This document shows, one piece after another, positions 1 through 6,894 of a stretch of 16,909 nt of DNA. The position numbers and the translations under genes are program-made. The notes beneath the pieces were generated by a model. That model made no database searches, had not been told where the DNA came from, and saw nothing but the letters and a program-made list of their open reading frames with translations. Origin of the DNA: JAZDJP01 sp043803805 (lineage in GTDB: Bacteria > Planctomycetota > JAZDJP01); contig JAZDJP010000120.1 of NCBI GenBank assembly GCA_043803805.1, forward strand, positions 1 through 16,909. The letters are read 5' to 3'. How positions within the stretch are numbered: position 1 is the stretch's first letter; the number at the start of each line of letters is the position of its first letter.

Positions 1-2
1 CG

Positions 3-347
3 ATTCGAGGGCGGATCGTAGGTCACAAGATTGAATCTTCAAGTCCTCGAAAAACAAATCCAGGATGTATTCTTGTGCCGCTGGTCAGTTATGAATGGAA
101 TGGGGCGCGGTTTGAAAATCAAGAGGCGTGGAATTCTATCCTCTCATTTGCGGGAAAAGCGCAATGTGAGTATTACGCTACAACCAACCTCCCGATCGGA
201 AAACAAGTAGAGATATTTTGCAATCCCAAGAATCCCGAGCATATCTCCTTAACGAGGGGTATCAGATCGTCAAACATTCTTGCCTCTGGCTTTTGCTTCC
301 TGGTGGCGATTGCCCCGTGGATTCTAATTTATTTGGGAAAGGTATGA
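3..347 (+). CDS. DUF3592-family membrane protein, 5' end cut off by the window
   Basis: The reading frame is open to the first base, so the gene starts outside the window; position 3 is only the first complete codon. A GTG at 75 is an internal candidate start, but sequence upstream of it in the same frame (GRIVGHKIESS, then VPLVSYEWNG) fits the family pattern better than a start at 75. DUF3592 proteins have an extracytoplasmic domain with a 'V-x-Y-x-Y-x-x-x-G' strand followed by 'G-x-x-V-x-V-x-x-x-P-x-x-P', and then a membrane helix. Here these appear as VSYEWNGARF, IGKQVEIFCNPKNPEH and a C-terminal hydrophobic helix (SGFCFLVAIAPWILIYLG). The N-terminal membrane helix usual in the family would lie upstream. 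No molecular function is established for the family. The codon use is more AT-rich than in the genes beyond 1500. Confidence 0.6.
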   Translation: MRGRIVGHKIESSSPRKTNPGCILVPLVSYEWNGARFENQEAWNSILSFAGKAQCEYYATTNLPIGKQVEIFCNPKNPEHISLTRGIRSSNILASGFCFLVAIAPWILIYLGKV

Positions 348-432
348 CCTTTTCGGCCGCCTTGCCCGTATCGCCTACGAATTGTGGGAGAAGGACGGCG
401 GCCCGCACACAACGCGAACTCCTTCTGCTTGA
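328..432 (+). pseudogene. Possible remnant of a DUF2934 protein
   Basis: This short frame without a start codon runs from a TAA at 325 to a TGA at 430-432 and encodes LARIAYELWEKDGGPH. That resembles the DUF2934 core pattern 'I-x-x-x-A-Y-x-L-W-E-x-x-G-x-P-x-G', but the usual continuation (D-L-E-x-W-x-x-A-E) is missing. A neighbouring frame starts with ATG at 344, in a 4-bp ATGA overlap with the DUF3592 stop, and ends at 445 with TQRELLLLEGMQ. An intact gene could therefore have been split by small indels. The match rests on about 15 residues and may be chance. Confidence 0.2.
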
Positions 433-588
433 AGGCATGCAATAATTCCACGGAAGGAGCCAGGTTGTTGTGCCCGCGATTGCGCATCACGAAAACGCGA
501 TCTCCTTTCGGGATGTTGTTAAGAGGCGACATAAGATTCATGAAGGGCCATGCATTCCTCCTTGTTATTGTGCCGTGCCGCTATTCTC
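348..588. other. Short region without a confident gene
   Basis: Apart from the possible DUF2934 remnant at its left end, nothing clear is coded here. On the minus strand a very strong Shine-Dalgarno sequence (AAGGAGGA, complement of 556-563) stands 5 nt ahead of an ATG at 551, but that frame ends after ten codons (stop at 519-521). A second minus frame (541 to 329, 70 codons, beginning MNLMSPLNNIPKGDRVF) has its ATG 15 nt from the same site, too far for efficient use. The stretch could be a decayed small gene downstream of the minus-strand gene that ends at 589. Confidence 0.4.
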
Positions 589-1035
589 TCATGCGAGTTC
601 GCCGATCACCACGCAAATTCCGATGTCGTTTGTGTCGGTCAGACTCGCCTCCTGAATCAACGGATGCCGTTTCAGATCCCGAATGGCCTCGAGCTTGAGT
701 GTTGGAAATCGCACCTCGACAAAGCAGGGCATCAGGGAGATTGCGCCAATCATCTCCGAATCCATCTCGTGGTCCATCCGCCATGAGGAAATCATCTCTG
801 CGATTCCTCTTGTGTACCCATCAGAATTATCGAAAAGCCAAACCATGGCGGTAATGGTCTCGCAAGTGCATTCCCGGATGTGAATGCTTCGAATCGGCAC
901 CTGCCCATGCGAGTTACTGAGCACAAGATAGGACGCTTCAAGGAAGTCGTGATACTGCGGGAGGTCTTGTTTGATCGCTTTCCATCGCGTCTCGGCATCA
1001 AACACGACACGCTGCAATCGGCGGAGCGTATTCAT
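589..1035 (-). CDS. Hypothetical protein, 148 aa, unidentified
   Basis: I do not recognise this family. The frame continues to 1089, but the ATG at 1035 (MNTLRRLQRVVFDAETRW) is preferred. It has AAGAAG four bases upstream, and the extra 18 residues from the far start look like translated leader. The product is soluble, with no signal peptide or membrane helix. It has an amphipathic N-terminal helix, mixed hydrophobic and polar strands (VPIRSIHIREC, FVEVRFPTL), several cysteines and methionines without a CXXC pair, and a hydrophobic C-terminal strand (IGICVVIGEL). Composition is balanced, unlike the Arg/Pro-rich shadow frames nearby, which supports real coding. It lies alone in the AT-richer segment beside the tRNA gene. 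A role as a small accessory or immunity-type protein is possible but unsupported. Confidence 0.5.
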   Translation of the reverse strand: MNTLRRLQRVVFDAETRWKAIKQDLPQYHDFLEASYLVLSNSHGQVPIRSIHIRECTCETITAMVWLFDNSDGYTRGIAEMISSWRMDHEMDSEMIGAISLMPCFVEVRFPTLKLEAIRDLKRHPLIQEASLTDTNDIGICVVIGELA

Positions 1036-1321
1036 GATCTTCTTGTCGCGGAGTTGGTTTCCACACATACAACGAATGCAACAAAGCAAGCGTTACATCT
1101 ATTTTTCACCGACATGATTCAAAATGAAGATGCGGAGATGCGAATATGGAGTGCAAGCGATCGGCGGGCACAAAGCCGATTCGCATTCCATGCTGGTCCG
1201 TCAGGATATTACTGCCGGATTGAAAGTTGCTTGGCGAGATCCAGAAGCGTTTTCCCGATTAGTCGATTTTAATGCGAAATGGAATGGGGAAGCAGCAATC
1301 CTGCCTAAAATTAATACGGTT

Positions 1322-1342
1322 TGGTCACACCTGTGGTCACAC
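1322..1342. repeat. Two 9-bp direct repeats, 12-bp period
   Basis: TGGTCACAC occurs at 1322-1330 and again at 1334-1342, so the copies lie on nearly the same face of the helix. A protein-binding site such as an integrase arm site beside the tRNA gene is one reading; chance is another. Confidence 0.4.
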
Positions 1343-1357
1343 TGCCACGATGGCAGT
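1341..1357. other. 7-bp hairpin, possible tRNA-Gly transcript terminator
   Basis: ACTGCCA, loop CGA, TGGCAGT form a perfect stem 55 nt downstream of the tRNA 3' end on the minus strand. No run of T follows directly, so it is not a classical intrinsic terminator. Confidence 0.25.
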
Positions 1358-1411
1358 TGCGAACCGAAGGCACACATGTTTGTTACGTACGGTGAAACAA
1401 GGAGATAAGAA

Positions 1412-1483
1412 AGCGGGCGATGGGACTCGAACCCACGACCTGCTGCATGGCAAGCAGACGTTCTACCGCTGAACTACGCCCGC
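1412..1483 (-). tRNA. tRNA-Gly (anticodon GCC)
   Basis: The minus strand folds as a complete cloverleaf. The acceptor stem GCGGGCG pairs with CGCCCGC (1477-1483 with 1413-1419). The D stem is GTTC/GAAC with loop AGCGGTA. The anticodon loop TTGCCAT gives GCC, and the T arm is GTGGG-TTCGAGT-CCCAT. The discriminator base is U, as usual for glycine. The first pair of the anticodon stem (T-C) is mismatched and the T stem ends in a G-U pair, both tolerable. The 3' CCA is not encoded, so it must be added by a nucleotidyltransferase. A promoter lies just upstream. The 3' end faces the AT-richer segment. Confidence 0.95.
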
Positions 1484-1498
1484 GGTACATCGTGGTGA

Positions 1499-1527
1499 AT
1501 AATACTTCACGCCGGGAGGTCTGACAA
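1499..1527 (-). promoter_or_regulatory. Sigma70-like promoter of tRNA-Gly
   Basis: On the minus strand, TTGTCA (complement of 1522-1527) and TATTAT (complement of 1499-1504) are separated by exactly 17 bp. Transcription would begin near 1492, a few bases before the mature tRNA 5' end at 1483. The promoter fits wholly between the tRNA and the stop of the flavoprotein gene at 1534, which argues for independent transcription of the tRNA. Confidence 0.7.
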
Positions 1528-1533
1528 GGATTT

Positions 1534-2736
1534 TCAGGCGTACTGTCCCGCGGCGAATCCGGAGGACCAGGCCCACTGAAGGTTGAATCCGCCGAGCTGC
1601 CCGGTGACGTCCAGCACCTCTCCGACGAAGTATAATCCCGGCGCCTTATGGGCTTCCATGGTTTTCGACGAGATCTCCGCCGTGTCCACGCCGCCCGCGG
1701 TTGCCTCCGCCATATCGTACCCTTGCGTCCCGACCGGTGCGATCTCCCACCGGTGCAACCGGGCGGCGAGCGTCCGGAGGTCCTTGTCGGAACATTGGTG
1801 GATCGGTTTGGGAGGCATCATCCCCGGGGCCCAGGCCTTGACGAACCGTTTGGGCAGGTCCCGCGACAACAGGGTCGGAAGGGCGAGATGTCGATTCCTC
1901 ATGTCCGTCAGACCGGGCATCAATTCCCGCCCCGGAAGCGCATCCACGACGATCGGCGTCCCCTTTTCCCAGTAGGAGGAGACTTGCAGGATGGCGGGAC
2001 CGCTCAGACCCTTGTGGGTGAACAACACATCATCATGAAATTCGTGAGCTCCGCATTGCACAATGGCGTCCAGCGAAATTCCCGCCAGCGTTCCAAAGGT
2101 CGCCAAATCCCTCCGGTTCCAGGTGAGCGGCACCAGCGCGGGTTTACAGGGGACGACGTGGAGGCCGAACTGACGGGCCAGGTCGTGGCCGAGTGCGGTC
2201 GCGCCGAGTTTCGGGAAGGACAATCCGCCCGTGGCCACGACAAGCGAATCCGACTGAAAATCCCCGAGGTTTGTCCGGATCATGAATCGGTCCCGTCGTT
2301 CGACCGCGGAGATGCGGGCATTGATGTGAATGCGAACCCCGGCGGCCCGGCATTCCGTTTCCAGTAGCCGGATGATGTGGCGAGAGCCCTGGTTGCAGAA
2401 CAACTGTCCGTGTTTCTCCTCGTGGCCGGCGATGCCGTGCCGAGCCGCGAGCGCCATGAAATCCTGGGAGGTAAAACGCGCCAGGGCGGATGTGCAGAAG
2501 TGGGGGTTCCGGGAGAGATAATTTGCGGGGCCGACGTTGCGATTCGTGAAATTGCATCGGCCGCCCCCGGAGATGCGGATTTTATTGCCGATGGCGCCGG
2601 TGTGTTCCAGCACCCGGACGGAGCGGCCCCGTCTGCCGGCCTCCGCCGCGCACACGAGCCCGGAGGCTCCGGCGCCGATCACGATGACATCCGCCCGGGA
2701 ATCCGGTCCGGATGATTGCGGAGTCACGGGCTTCAT
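1534..2736 (-). CDS. HI0933/YhiN-family FAD-dependent flavoprotein
   Basis: This is a 400-residue protein of the HI0933-like family (often labelled aminoacetone oxidase-family or NAD(P)/FAD-dependent oxidoreductase). The physiological reaction of the family is not settled. The dinucleotide-binding motif VIVIGAGASG is at about residues 17-26. The family hallmark GNKIRISGGGRCNFTN is at 50-65, the mid-domain strand VVATGGLSFPKLGATALGHD follows, and the C-terminal FAD-contacting block FVGEVLDVTGQLGGFNLQWA is near 375. Length is typical. A TTG at 2766, six bases after the upstream stop, is an alternative start. I chose the ATG at 2736 because neither has a strong ribosome site and the added residues carry no conserved feature. 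It is the last gene of the FapA/kinase operon, with a 36-bp gap. A metabolic link to the two upstream genes is not evident. Confidence 0.9.
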   Translation of the reverse strand: MKPVTPQSSGPDSRADVIVIGAGASGLVCAAEAGRRGRSVRVLEHTGAIGNKIRISGGGRCNFTNRNVGPANYLSRNPHFCTSALARFTSQDFMALAARHGIAGHEEKHGQLFCNQGSRHIIRLLETECRAAGVRIHINARISAVERRDRFMIRTNLGDFQSDSLVVATGGLSFPKLGATALGHDLARQFGLHVVPCKPALVPLTWNRRDLATFGTLAGISLDAIVQCGAHEFHDDVLFTHKGLSGPAILQVSSYWEKGTPIVVDALPGRELMPGLTDMRNRHLALPTLLSRDLPKRFVKAWAPGMMPPKPIHQCSDKDLRTLAARLHRWEIAPVGTQGYDMAEATAGGVDTAEISSKTMEAHKAPGLYFVGEVLDVTGQLGGFNLQWAWSSGFAAGQYA

Positions 2737-2772
2737 GGTTTCCGGGCGGAGAGGGGATGATTTCAAGTCAAT

Positions 2773-3951
2773 TCACGGCGCTTTCGGAAGAATGACCGTG
2801 ACACGCGTCCCGCGGCCCTCTTCGCTTTCGACGAACAGGCTTCCGCCGGTCGCGGCGAGGATCCGGTTGGCGAGGGAAAGCCCCTTCCCGTTTCCCGCGG
2901 CGGATGAAGGTGTCTGGTTTTTCCCCCGGTAGCCATCCTCGAGGATTTTGGGGAATTCCGGTCGGGCAATGCCCACGCCCCAGTCGCGGACGGCGAGTTT
3001 CATGTCCGGGCCGTTGGCGTCAACCGTCATCTGTACGCGCAGGGGGAACGCGGTCTGGTATTGGAATGCGTTGAGCAGGAGTTCTCCCAGCACCGCATTC
3101 AACGCCTCCGCCGAGAGCGGCACCGCGGGACCCGTGACGGCGGGAACGTCAAACTGGACGGGCGCCCCGCCCAGCGCGGTCTTGAACGCGGCGCCGAGCG
3201 CGCCGACGGCCCGGCCGAGATCGGTTTTTCCGGAAAGGGCGGCCTTCGCGTCAGGACCGTTGAGGAGAATCTGGATCCGTTGCTGAAGGCCGAGGGTGCT
3301 CCACCGGATGCCGAGCAGAAGCGTCATCGCCGCCGCCTGGGCGGGATCCTTCGTGGATGGGATGGGCAATGCGAGGATCTCAAGCGCCTTTTCGAAGTCG
3401 GGGGGGGCCGTCGGCGCCGCCACGGTTGTCACCGGGCGCCGATCGTGCGGCTGAAGGACGGCGAGCCGTCCGAGTTCCTGGTGGTGTTCTCCCCGGAGGG
3501 GCTTCAGGGAAAGTCCCACGACGCGATCGCCGATTTTCAGGGGGGTCTCCCCGATGAAATCCGCCGCGGGGAGGCCGAAGGGCTTCGCCAGTTCCGGGAA
3601 GTTGCGCCCGAGGAGCGCGGCCTCTCCGACGCCGAGGATTTCCGCGGCCCGTTCATTGGAGGAGATGATGACGCCCTCGTCGTCCGTGAGGAGTATGCCC
3701 ATCGGCAGGGCCTCCACAAGGCTGTGGGTCTTGAATTTTTCATCAATGATGTGCCGGGCGGTCTCGTCCGTTCGCAATTTCAGGTACATCACATACAGGA
3801 AGACGGCCAGCCCCGTGAAGATCCAGAGGTTTCTGTCGGTGTAAATCGGATCGTTCGGGTCACGCCAGGCCAGCATGACGGCCACGAGGATGACCTCGAT
3901 GGCCAGGACCACCGCGCCGACGATGATTTTTTCGTGCCCGTGACGTTTCAT
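2773..3951 (-). CDS. Membrane PAS-HATPase sensor protein, histidine-kinase-like without an H box
   Basis: This is a 392-residue sensor protein. Two membrane helices (about 9-29 and 40-57) enclose a short loop. A PAS domain follows at about 72-165 (PMGILLTDDEGVIISSNERAAEILG), then an Ala/Pro-rich linker and a helical region at 185-265. The C-terminal HATPase_c domain spans about 270-390. The ATP-site boxes are present: N box GELLLNAFQYQ (289-299), G1 DWGVGI (323-328), G2 GNGKGLSLANRI (353-364) and a terminal GTRVTVILP strand. The helical region that should carry the phosphoacceptor contains no histidine, so classical His autophosphorylation is doubtful. The ATG at 3951 overlaps the stop of the FapA gene by 4 bp (ATGA), indicating translational coupling. 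No response regulator is present in the window. The long upstream extension of the open frame lies on top of FapA and is not coding. Confidence 0.88.
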   Translation of the reverse strand: MKRHGHEKIIVGAVVLAIEVILVAVMLAWRDPNDPIYTDRNLWIFTGLAVFLYVMYLKLRTDETARHIIDEKFKTHSLVEALPMGILLTDDEGVIISSNERAAEILGVGEAALLGRNFPELAKPFGLPAADFIGETPLKIGDRVVGLSLKPLRGEHHQELGRLAVLQPHDRRPVTTVAAPTAPPDFEKALEILALPIPSTKDPAQAAAMTLLLGIRWSTLGLQQRIQILLNGPDAKAALSGKTDLGRAVGALGAAFKTALGGAPVQFDVPAVTGPAVPLSAEALNAVLGELLLNAFQYQTAFPLRVQMTVDANGPDMKLAVRDWGVGIARPEFPKILEDGYRGKNQTPSSAAGNGKGLSLANRILAATGGSLFVESEEGRGTRVTVILPKAP

Positions 3952-5564
3952 GGCGATCCTCGCGGAGTGGGGGATGTTGTTCTGATTTCGTCCTCGTCCT
4001 TTCGGAACTCGATGGCGTTCAGTTTCTCGCGGATTTCCAGGATGGCGTCCACGATCTGCACCTTGGCGGGGGGGAAGATGTCTTCCACGACGACGACCGA
4101 GGCGTCCAGGAAATCCTTCAGGACGGTGTTCAGCCGTTCGCGCCGGCGCTTGAGGGCGGCCAGCTCCTGAAGGGAGCGGACTTCCTTTTTCAGGACGCCG
4201 AGGAATATGTCCTGCTTGTCGGGGGGCAAGCGGTGGGGGTCGATCCGGGCGTGGGCCAGAGAGTCCTTGAGTTCCGTTATTTTCCGAAGGTTCTCCTCGT
4301 GCAGGTGGAGTTTCTCCAGGATGCGGTTTAATCGTTTCTGGGTGAGGAAGTCCTTCCCGGCCGTCATCCGGGTGAACGTGCCGAAGTCGGATCCGATGAC
4401 GCGGGCCTCGACGCCGCGGAGGGCGCTCAAGGTCCCGCCGAGGACCGCGCCCTGCTCGCCCATCACCCGGATGTGGCCGTTCGCGGTCACGGTGCTGTGG
4501 GTGATGGAGTGCCGCACCAGGACGTCGCCCATCGTCTCGATGACGGCGTCGCTGATGAACCGCGCGTAGACGGCGCCGTCGGTCTCGACGGTGCCCGATC
4601 CCTTTCCCCAGATGCCGCCCCAGACGATGACCTCCCCGGTGGCTTCCACGACGGCCTCCTCGAGGTTGCCCTCGATGTAAAGATCCTCGCACTGGATTTT
4701 CACCGGTCCCCGGACGTTCCCTTCCACCCAGACGCTGCCCGCGAACGCGAGGTCGCCGTTTTCGGCGGTGAAATCGCCCTTCACGATATAAAAGGGGATG
4801 ATGTCCACGAACCGGTCGCTCCGGACGATGCGTCCGTCGGCGGCGGAGACGACCTGGGTCTCCGTTGGTGTCAGTGTGAGGTTCGCGCCCAGGAGTTCCC
4901 GCGCGGGGCGCCCCGGGGGCGCGGGGATGCGTCTGCCGGCGACGTCCGAGCCGGGGGTGCCCGCCTTCGGGGGGACGACCCGGCCGATGAGGGTTCCGGC
5001 CTTGACGGGAAGCGCGGCGCGGAGCCCCGCCACCCCGGTTTCGTGCATGATCCGGGTCTTGTCCAGGACGGGCACCGAGAATTCGATGTGCGCGTCCTCG
5101 CTCGGAACGGGGGGGGTGCCGTTGGCCGCGTTCAGGGAGAAGATGATTTCCCCCTTGCGCGAGGACGCCGTCACGGCGGTCTGGATCGCCTCGACCCGGA
5201 TGCCGTGAATGATTTGTTTGAGGCGCAGTTCGGTGAGGACCTCGTGGAGGCTCAGGGACTTGCCGGTCTGGCGCGGGGGGAGGAGGGTGATGCGGGCCGA
5301 GAGCCGGTCCTCCGACAGGTCGATGTAGACCTGGCCGCGGTTGTGCCGCAGGTCGGAGGCGGATCCGGAAAAGTAGGCCTTGATGTCGTTGTAGATGCGT
5401 TTCAGGAGAACCGGTTTGTCGGGGTCCCCGGCGTCGGCGATGGCCTTCAGGATGTTTTCCTCGAACGTCGTGACGTTCCCGTCCCGGAATTGCGACGGGA
5501 CGCTCGCGCCGGCGCGGATCGCCTCCCGGATCAGATCCCGCAGGGGGGAGGGAATGTCGAGCAT
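3948..5564 (-). CDS. FapA / DUF342-family protein
   Basis: This is a 538-residue cytoplasmic protein of the FapA (flagellar assembly protein A, formerly DUF342) family. The N-terminal FapA domain covers about 75-260 and includes the family turn PVKAGTLIGRVVPPKAGTPG near 186. From about 265 to 400 runs a polymerising-type parallel beta-helix of short Gly/Val-rich rungs (GSVWVEGNVRG, LYIEGNLEEAVVEATGEVIVWGG, DVLVRHSITHSTVTANG). A charged coiled coil at 410-485 is followed by the usual tail KVQIVDAILEIREKLNAIEF. Length is normal. The family is associated with flagella, pili or cell-envelope processes; no flagellar gene is in the window, though a prepilin peptidase begins at the right edge. The ATG at 5564 has GGAAG about eight bases upstream and an extended -10 promoter 33 bases upstream. 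It is the first gene of the operon with the PAS-HATPase protein. Confidence 0.9.
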   Translation of the reverse strand: MLDIPSPLRDLIREAIRAGASVPSQFRDGNVTTFEENILKAIADAGDPDKPVLLKRIYNDIKAYFSGSASDLRHNRGQVYIDLSEDRLSARITLLPPRQTGKSLSLHEVLTELRLKQIIHGIRVEAIQTAVTASSRKGEIIFSLNAANGTPPVPSEDAHIEFSVPVLDKTRIMHETGVAGLRAALPVKAGTLIGRVVPPKAGTPGSDVAGRRIPAPPGRPARELLGANLTLTPTETQVVSAADGRIVRSDRFVDIIPFYIVKGDFTAENGDLAFAGSVWVEGNVRGPVKIQCEDLYIEGNLEEAVVEATGEVIVWGGIWGKGSGTVETDGAVYARFISDAVIETMGDVLVRHSITHSTVTANGHIRVMGEQGAVLGGTLSALRGVEARVIGSDFGTFTRMTAGKDFLTQKRLNRILEKLHLHEENLRKITELKDSLAHARIDPHRLPPDKQDIFLGVLKKEVRSLQELAALKRRRERLNTVLKDFLDASVVVVEDIFPPAKVQIVDAILEIREKLNAIEFRKDEDEIRTTSPTPRGSP

Positions 5565-5597
5565 GGGGTTTCTTCCGCGATACCGGTGTCCGGGCGG

Positions 5598-5606
5598 ATT
5601 ATATCA
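5598..5606 (-). promoter_or_regulatory. Extended -10 promoter of the FapA operon
   Basis: The minus strand reads TGATATAAT, a perfect -10 hexamer with an upstream TG. No good -35 lies 16-18 bp further up, as is usual for extended -10 promoters. Transcription would start near 5591, giving a leader of about 27 nt before the ATG at 5564. The remaining 121-bp gap up to the methyltransferase stop shows only a 4-bp hairpin (ACGG-AAAA-CCGT) and no clear terminator. Confidence 0.6.
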
Positions 5607-5685
5607 CATCCGGCAGGAGTGGGGACGGTTTTCCGTTGTTGAGCGGCGACTGATCTTCATGGGATCTCTCACGCCGGAACGATCG

Positions 5686-6447
5686 TCAATGCGTCTCCCG
5701 CGCCCCGCGCGGCTTGACGGCGACCAGGATCACCTCGTCCGCGAGCATCGTCCACAGCGATCCCGTCCAGAGGCGCCGGCGCACGGGCAGGATGCGGTGG
5801 ATGACGGGAAGCCACAGCGTGGAATGCACGGCGCGGAGTCGAAACCCGTTTTCCCGGAAGAGCCGCGTTTCCTCCGTCATCCGCCGGAAATAATGGCAGT
5901 CCGGGGGCAGGGGGGGATCGGCCGGAGGCCAGCGGCGGAATTTTTTCAGGTGGTGAAGGACGGCCCGCAGGCGCGCGAGCCGGATGGAGAGGAGTGTGAA
6001 GACGAGTCGTCCCCCGGGCGTGAGCACCCGGTGGATCTCCCGGTAGCCCTGCGAGGGAAGAACGTCGCGGAACGAGTAGAATCCTCCGAGGACCGCGTCG
6101 AAGGATTCGTTCCGGAACGGGAGTTCCTCCCCCGCCCCGAACACCACCGCCAGTCCCTTCCCCCGGGCCCGCGCCAGGAGCGGTCCCGCGAGGTCCGTGC
6201 CGACATACCGGGTCCCCGCCGGCAGTTTCATCGCCAGCCGCCCCGTCCCGCAGCCGACTTCGAGGACGCGCCCGTGCGCGGCGGCGATGAGCGGCCGGTC
6301 CGTCAGGATGAATCGGGGGCTGTCGGGCGGGAAAAGGCGATCGTACTCCGCGCCGTCGAAACGGTTCCAGACGTCCTGTGCGTCGCGGATGTGCGCGGTG
6401 ATTGCCGCGCGCCGCCCCGGGGCATTCGGCGGGTTCCCGGGGGTCAT
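5686..6447 (-). CDS. Class I SAM-dependent methyltransferase
   Basis: This is a 253-residue Rossmann-fold methyltransferase (Methyltransf_11/UbiE-like group). Motif I is RVLEVGCGTGRLA (60-72), with the acidic residue after strand 2 in YVGTDLAG (81-88). Motif II is GEELPFRNESFDAVLGGF (106-122), and post II/III is REIHRVLTPGGRLVFTLL (136-153). The substrate cannot be read from sequence. The C-terminal half is basic and aromatic (RRWPP, YFRRMTEETRLFRENGFRL) and ends in two hydrophobic stretches, compatible with a lipid or quinone-like substrate or membrane association, but this is guesswork. The ATG at 6447 overlaps the STAS gene stop by 4 bp (ATGA), so the two are translationally coupled. The open frame further upstream lies inside the STAS gene and is not used. 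Confidence 0.85.
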   Translation of the reverse strand: MTPGNPPNAPGRRAAITAHIRDAQDVWNRFDGAEYDRLFPPDSPRFILTDRPLIAAAHGRVLEVGCGTGRLAMKLPAGTRYVGTDLAGPLLARARGKGLAVVFGAGEELPFRNESFDAVLGGFYSFRDVLPSQGYREIHRVLTPGGRLVFTLLSIRLARLRAVLHHLKKFRRWPPADPPLPPDCHYFRRMTEETRLFRENGFRLRAVHSTLWLPVIHRILPVRRRLWTGSLWTMLADEVILVAVKPRGARETH

Positions 6448-6863
6448 CCCTTGAAGATCTTCAGGAACCGGCTCTTGGAGGGGTCCTCCCGTTCCTTCTG
6501 CCGGATGTGGTCCACCGCCTCCTGGAGGGTCTTGCGGACGTGGATGACCTTGCTCGCTCCGCAAAGGTCGAGGAGTTCCATGGCGTGGGGCGAGACGTGG
6601 CAGATCACAAGATGCCCCTGGTGGGCCTTCACCTCGCCCACCGCCCAGTAGAACAGGCCGATGAGGTTGCTCCGCAGTTCCTTCAGGTTCTCTAGGGAAA
6701 TGATGACGCGGGGGTCCGCGGCGGTGACGTGGGGTTCCCATTCGTTCCGGATGAGTCGGGATACCTCGGGGGTGTTGTCGAAGCGGTCGCGGAGGAATGT
6801 GACGAGGGTGAACCCGTGCCAGGTCTTGATCTCGGTGAGGGTTCTCGGCGGATTCCCCGGCAT
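6444..6863 (-). CDS. STAS-domain protein, anti-sigma-antagonist-like
   Basis: This is a 139-residue cytoplasmic protein with one STAS fold at about 15-122: an N-terminal strand (FTLVTFLRDRF), a central strand VIISLENLKEL, a helix (NLIGLFYWAVGEVKAHQG), strand HLVICHVSP and a final helix with the MELLDLCGASKVIHV ending typical of SpoIIAA/RsbV relatives. In those antagonists the phosphorylated serine lies in a DSSGL motif. Here the aligned segment is LRSNL, so the usual acceptor serine appears to be Asn, and regulation by a classical RsbW-type kinase is uncertain. The start is well defined: AGGAGG sits 5 nt upstream of the ATG. It follows serS by 31 bp and overlaps the methyltransferase. No anti-sigma factor or sigma factor gene is in the window. 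Confidence 0.75.
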   Translation of the reverse strand: MPGNPPRTLTEIKTWHGFTLVTFLRDRFDNTPEVSRLIRNEWEPHVTAADPRVIISLENLKELRSNLIGLFYWAVGEVKAHQGHLVICHVSPHAMELLDLCGASKVIHVRKTLQEAVDHIRQKEREDPSKSRFLKIFKG

Positions 6864-6894
6864 GGCAACCTCCTGTGTGCGCCTCCGGCCCGCG

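Larger units (their letters stand above)
1036..1411. other. 376-nt stretch without a confident gene, with short repeats
   Basis: Plus-strand frames here (for example 1124-1408) run into the tRNA complement or give no recognisable protein, and the minus strand is interrupted by stops. What can be seen is a pair of 9-bp direct repeats at 1322-1342 and a 7-bp perfect hairpin at 1341-1357, both close to the tRNA 3' end. No recombinase gene and no second copy of the tRNA 3' end is present to the left within the window. Confidence 0.5.

Noticed and set aside
1124..1472. Plus-strand frames running over the tRNA, one containing AGDGTRTHDLLHGK
   Set aside because: This is the well-known artefact of translating the complement of a tRNA gene. 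Other frames in the stretch show no domain and no ribosome site.
3061..4170. 369-codon plus-strand frame opposite the sensor gene
   Set aside because: Shadow of the minus-strand sensor and FapA genes, with no ribosome site or domain.
3952..4692. N-terminal extension of the sensor-kinase frame into the FapA gene
   Set aside because: It is Arg/Gly/His-rich nonsense overlapping FapA. The ATG at 3951 with a 4-bp overlap is the natural start.
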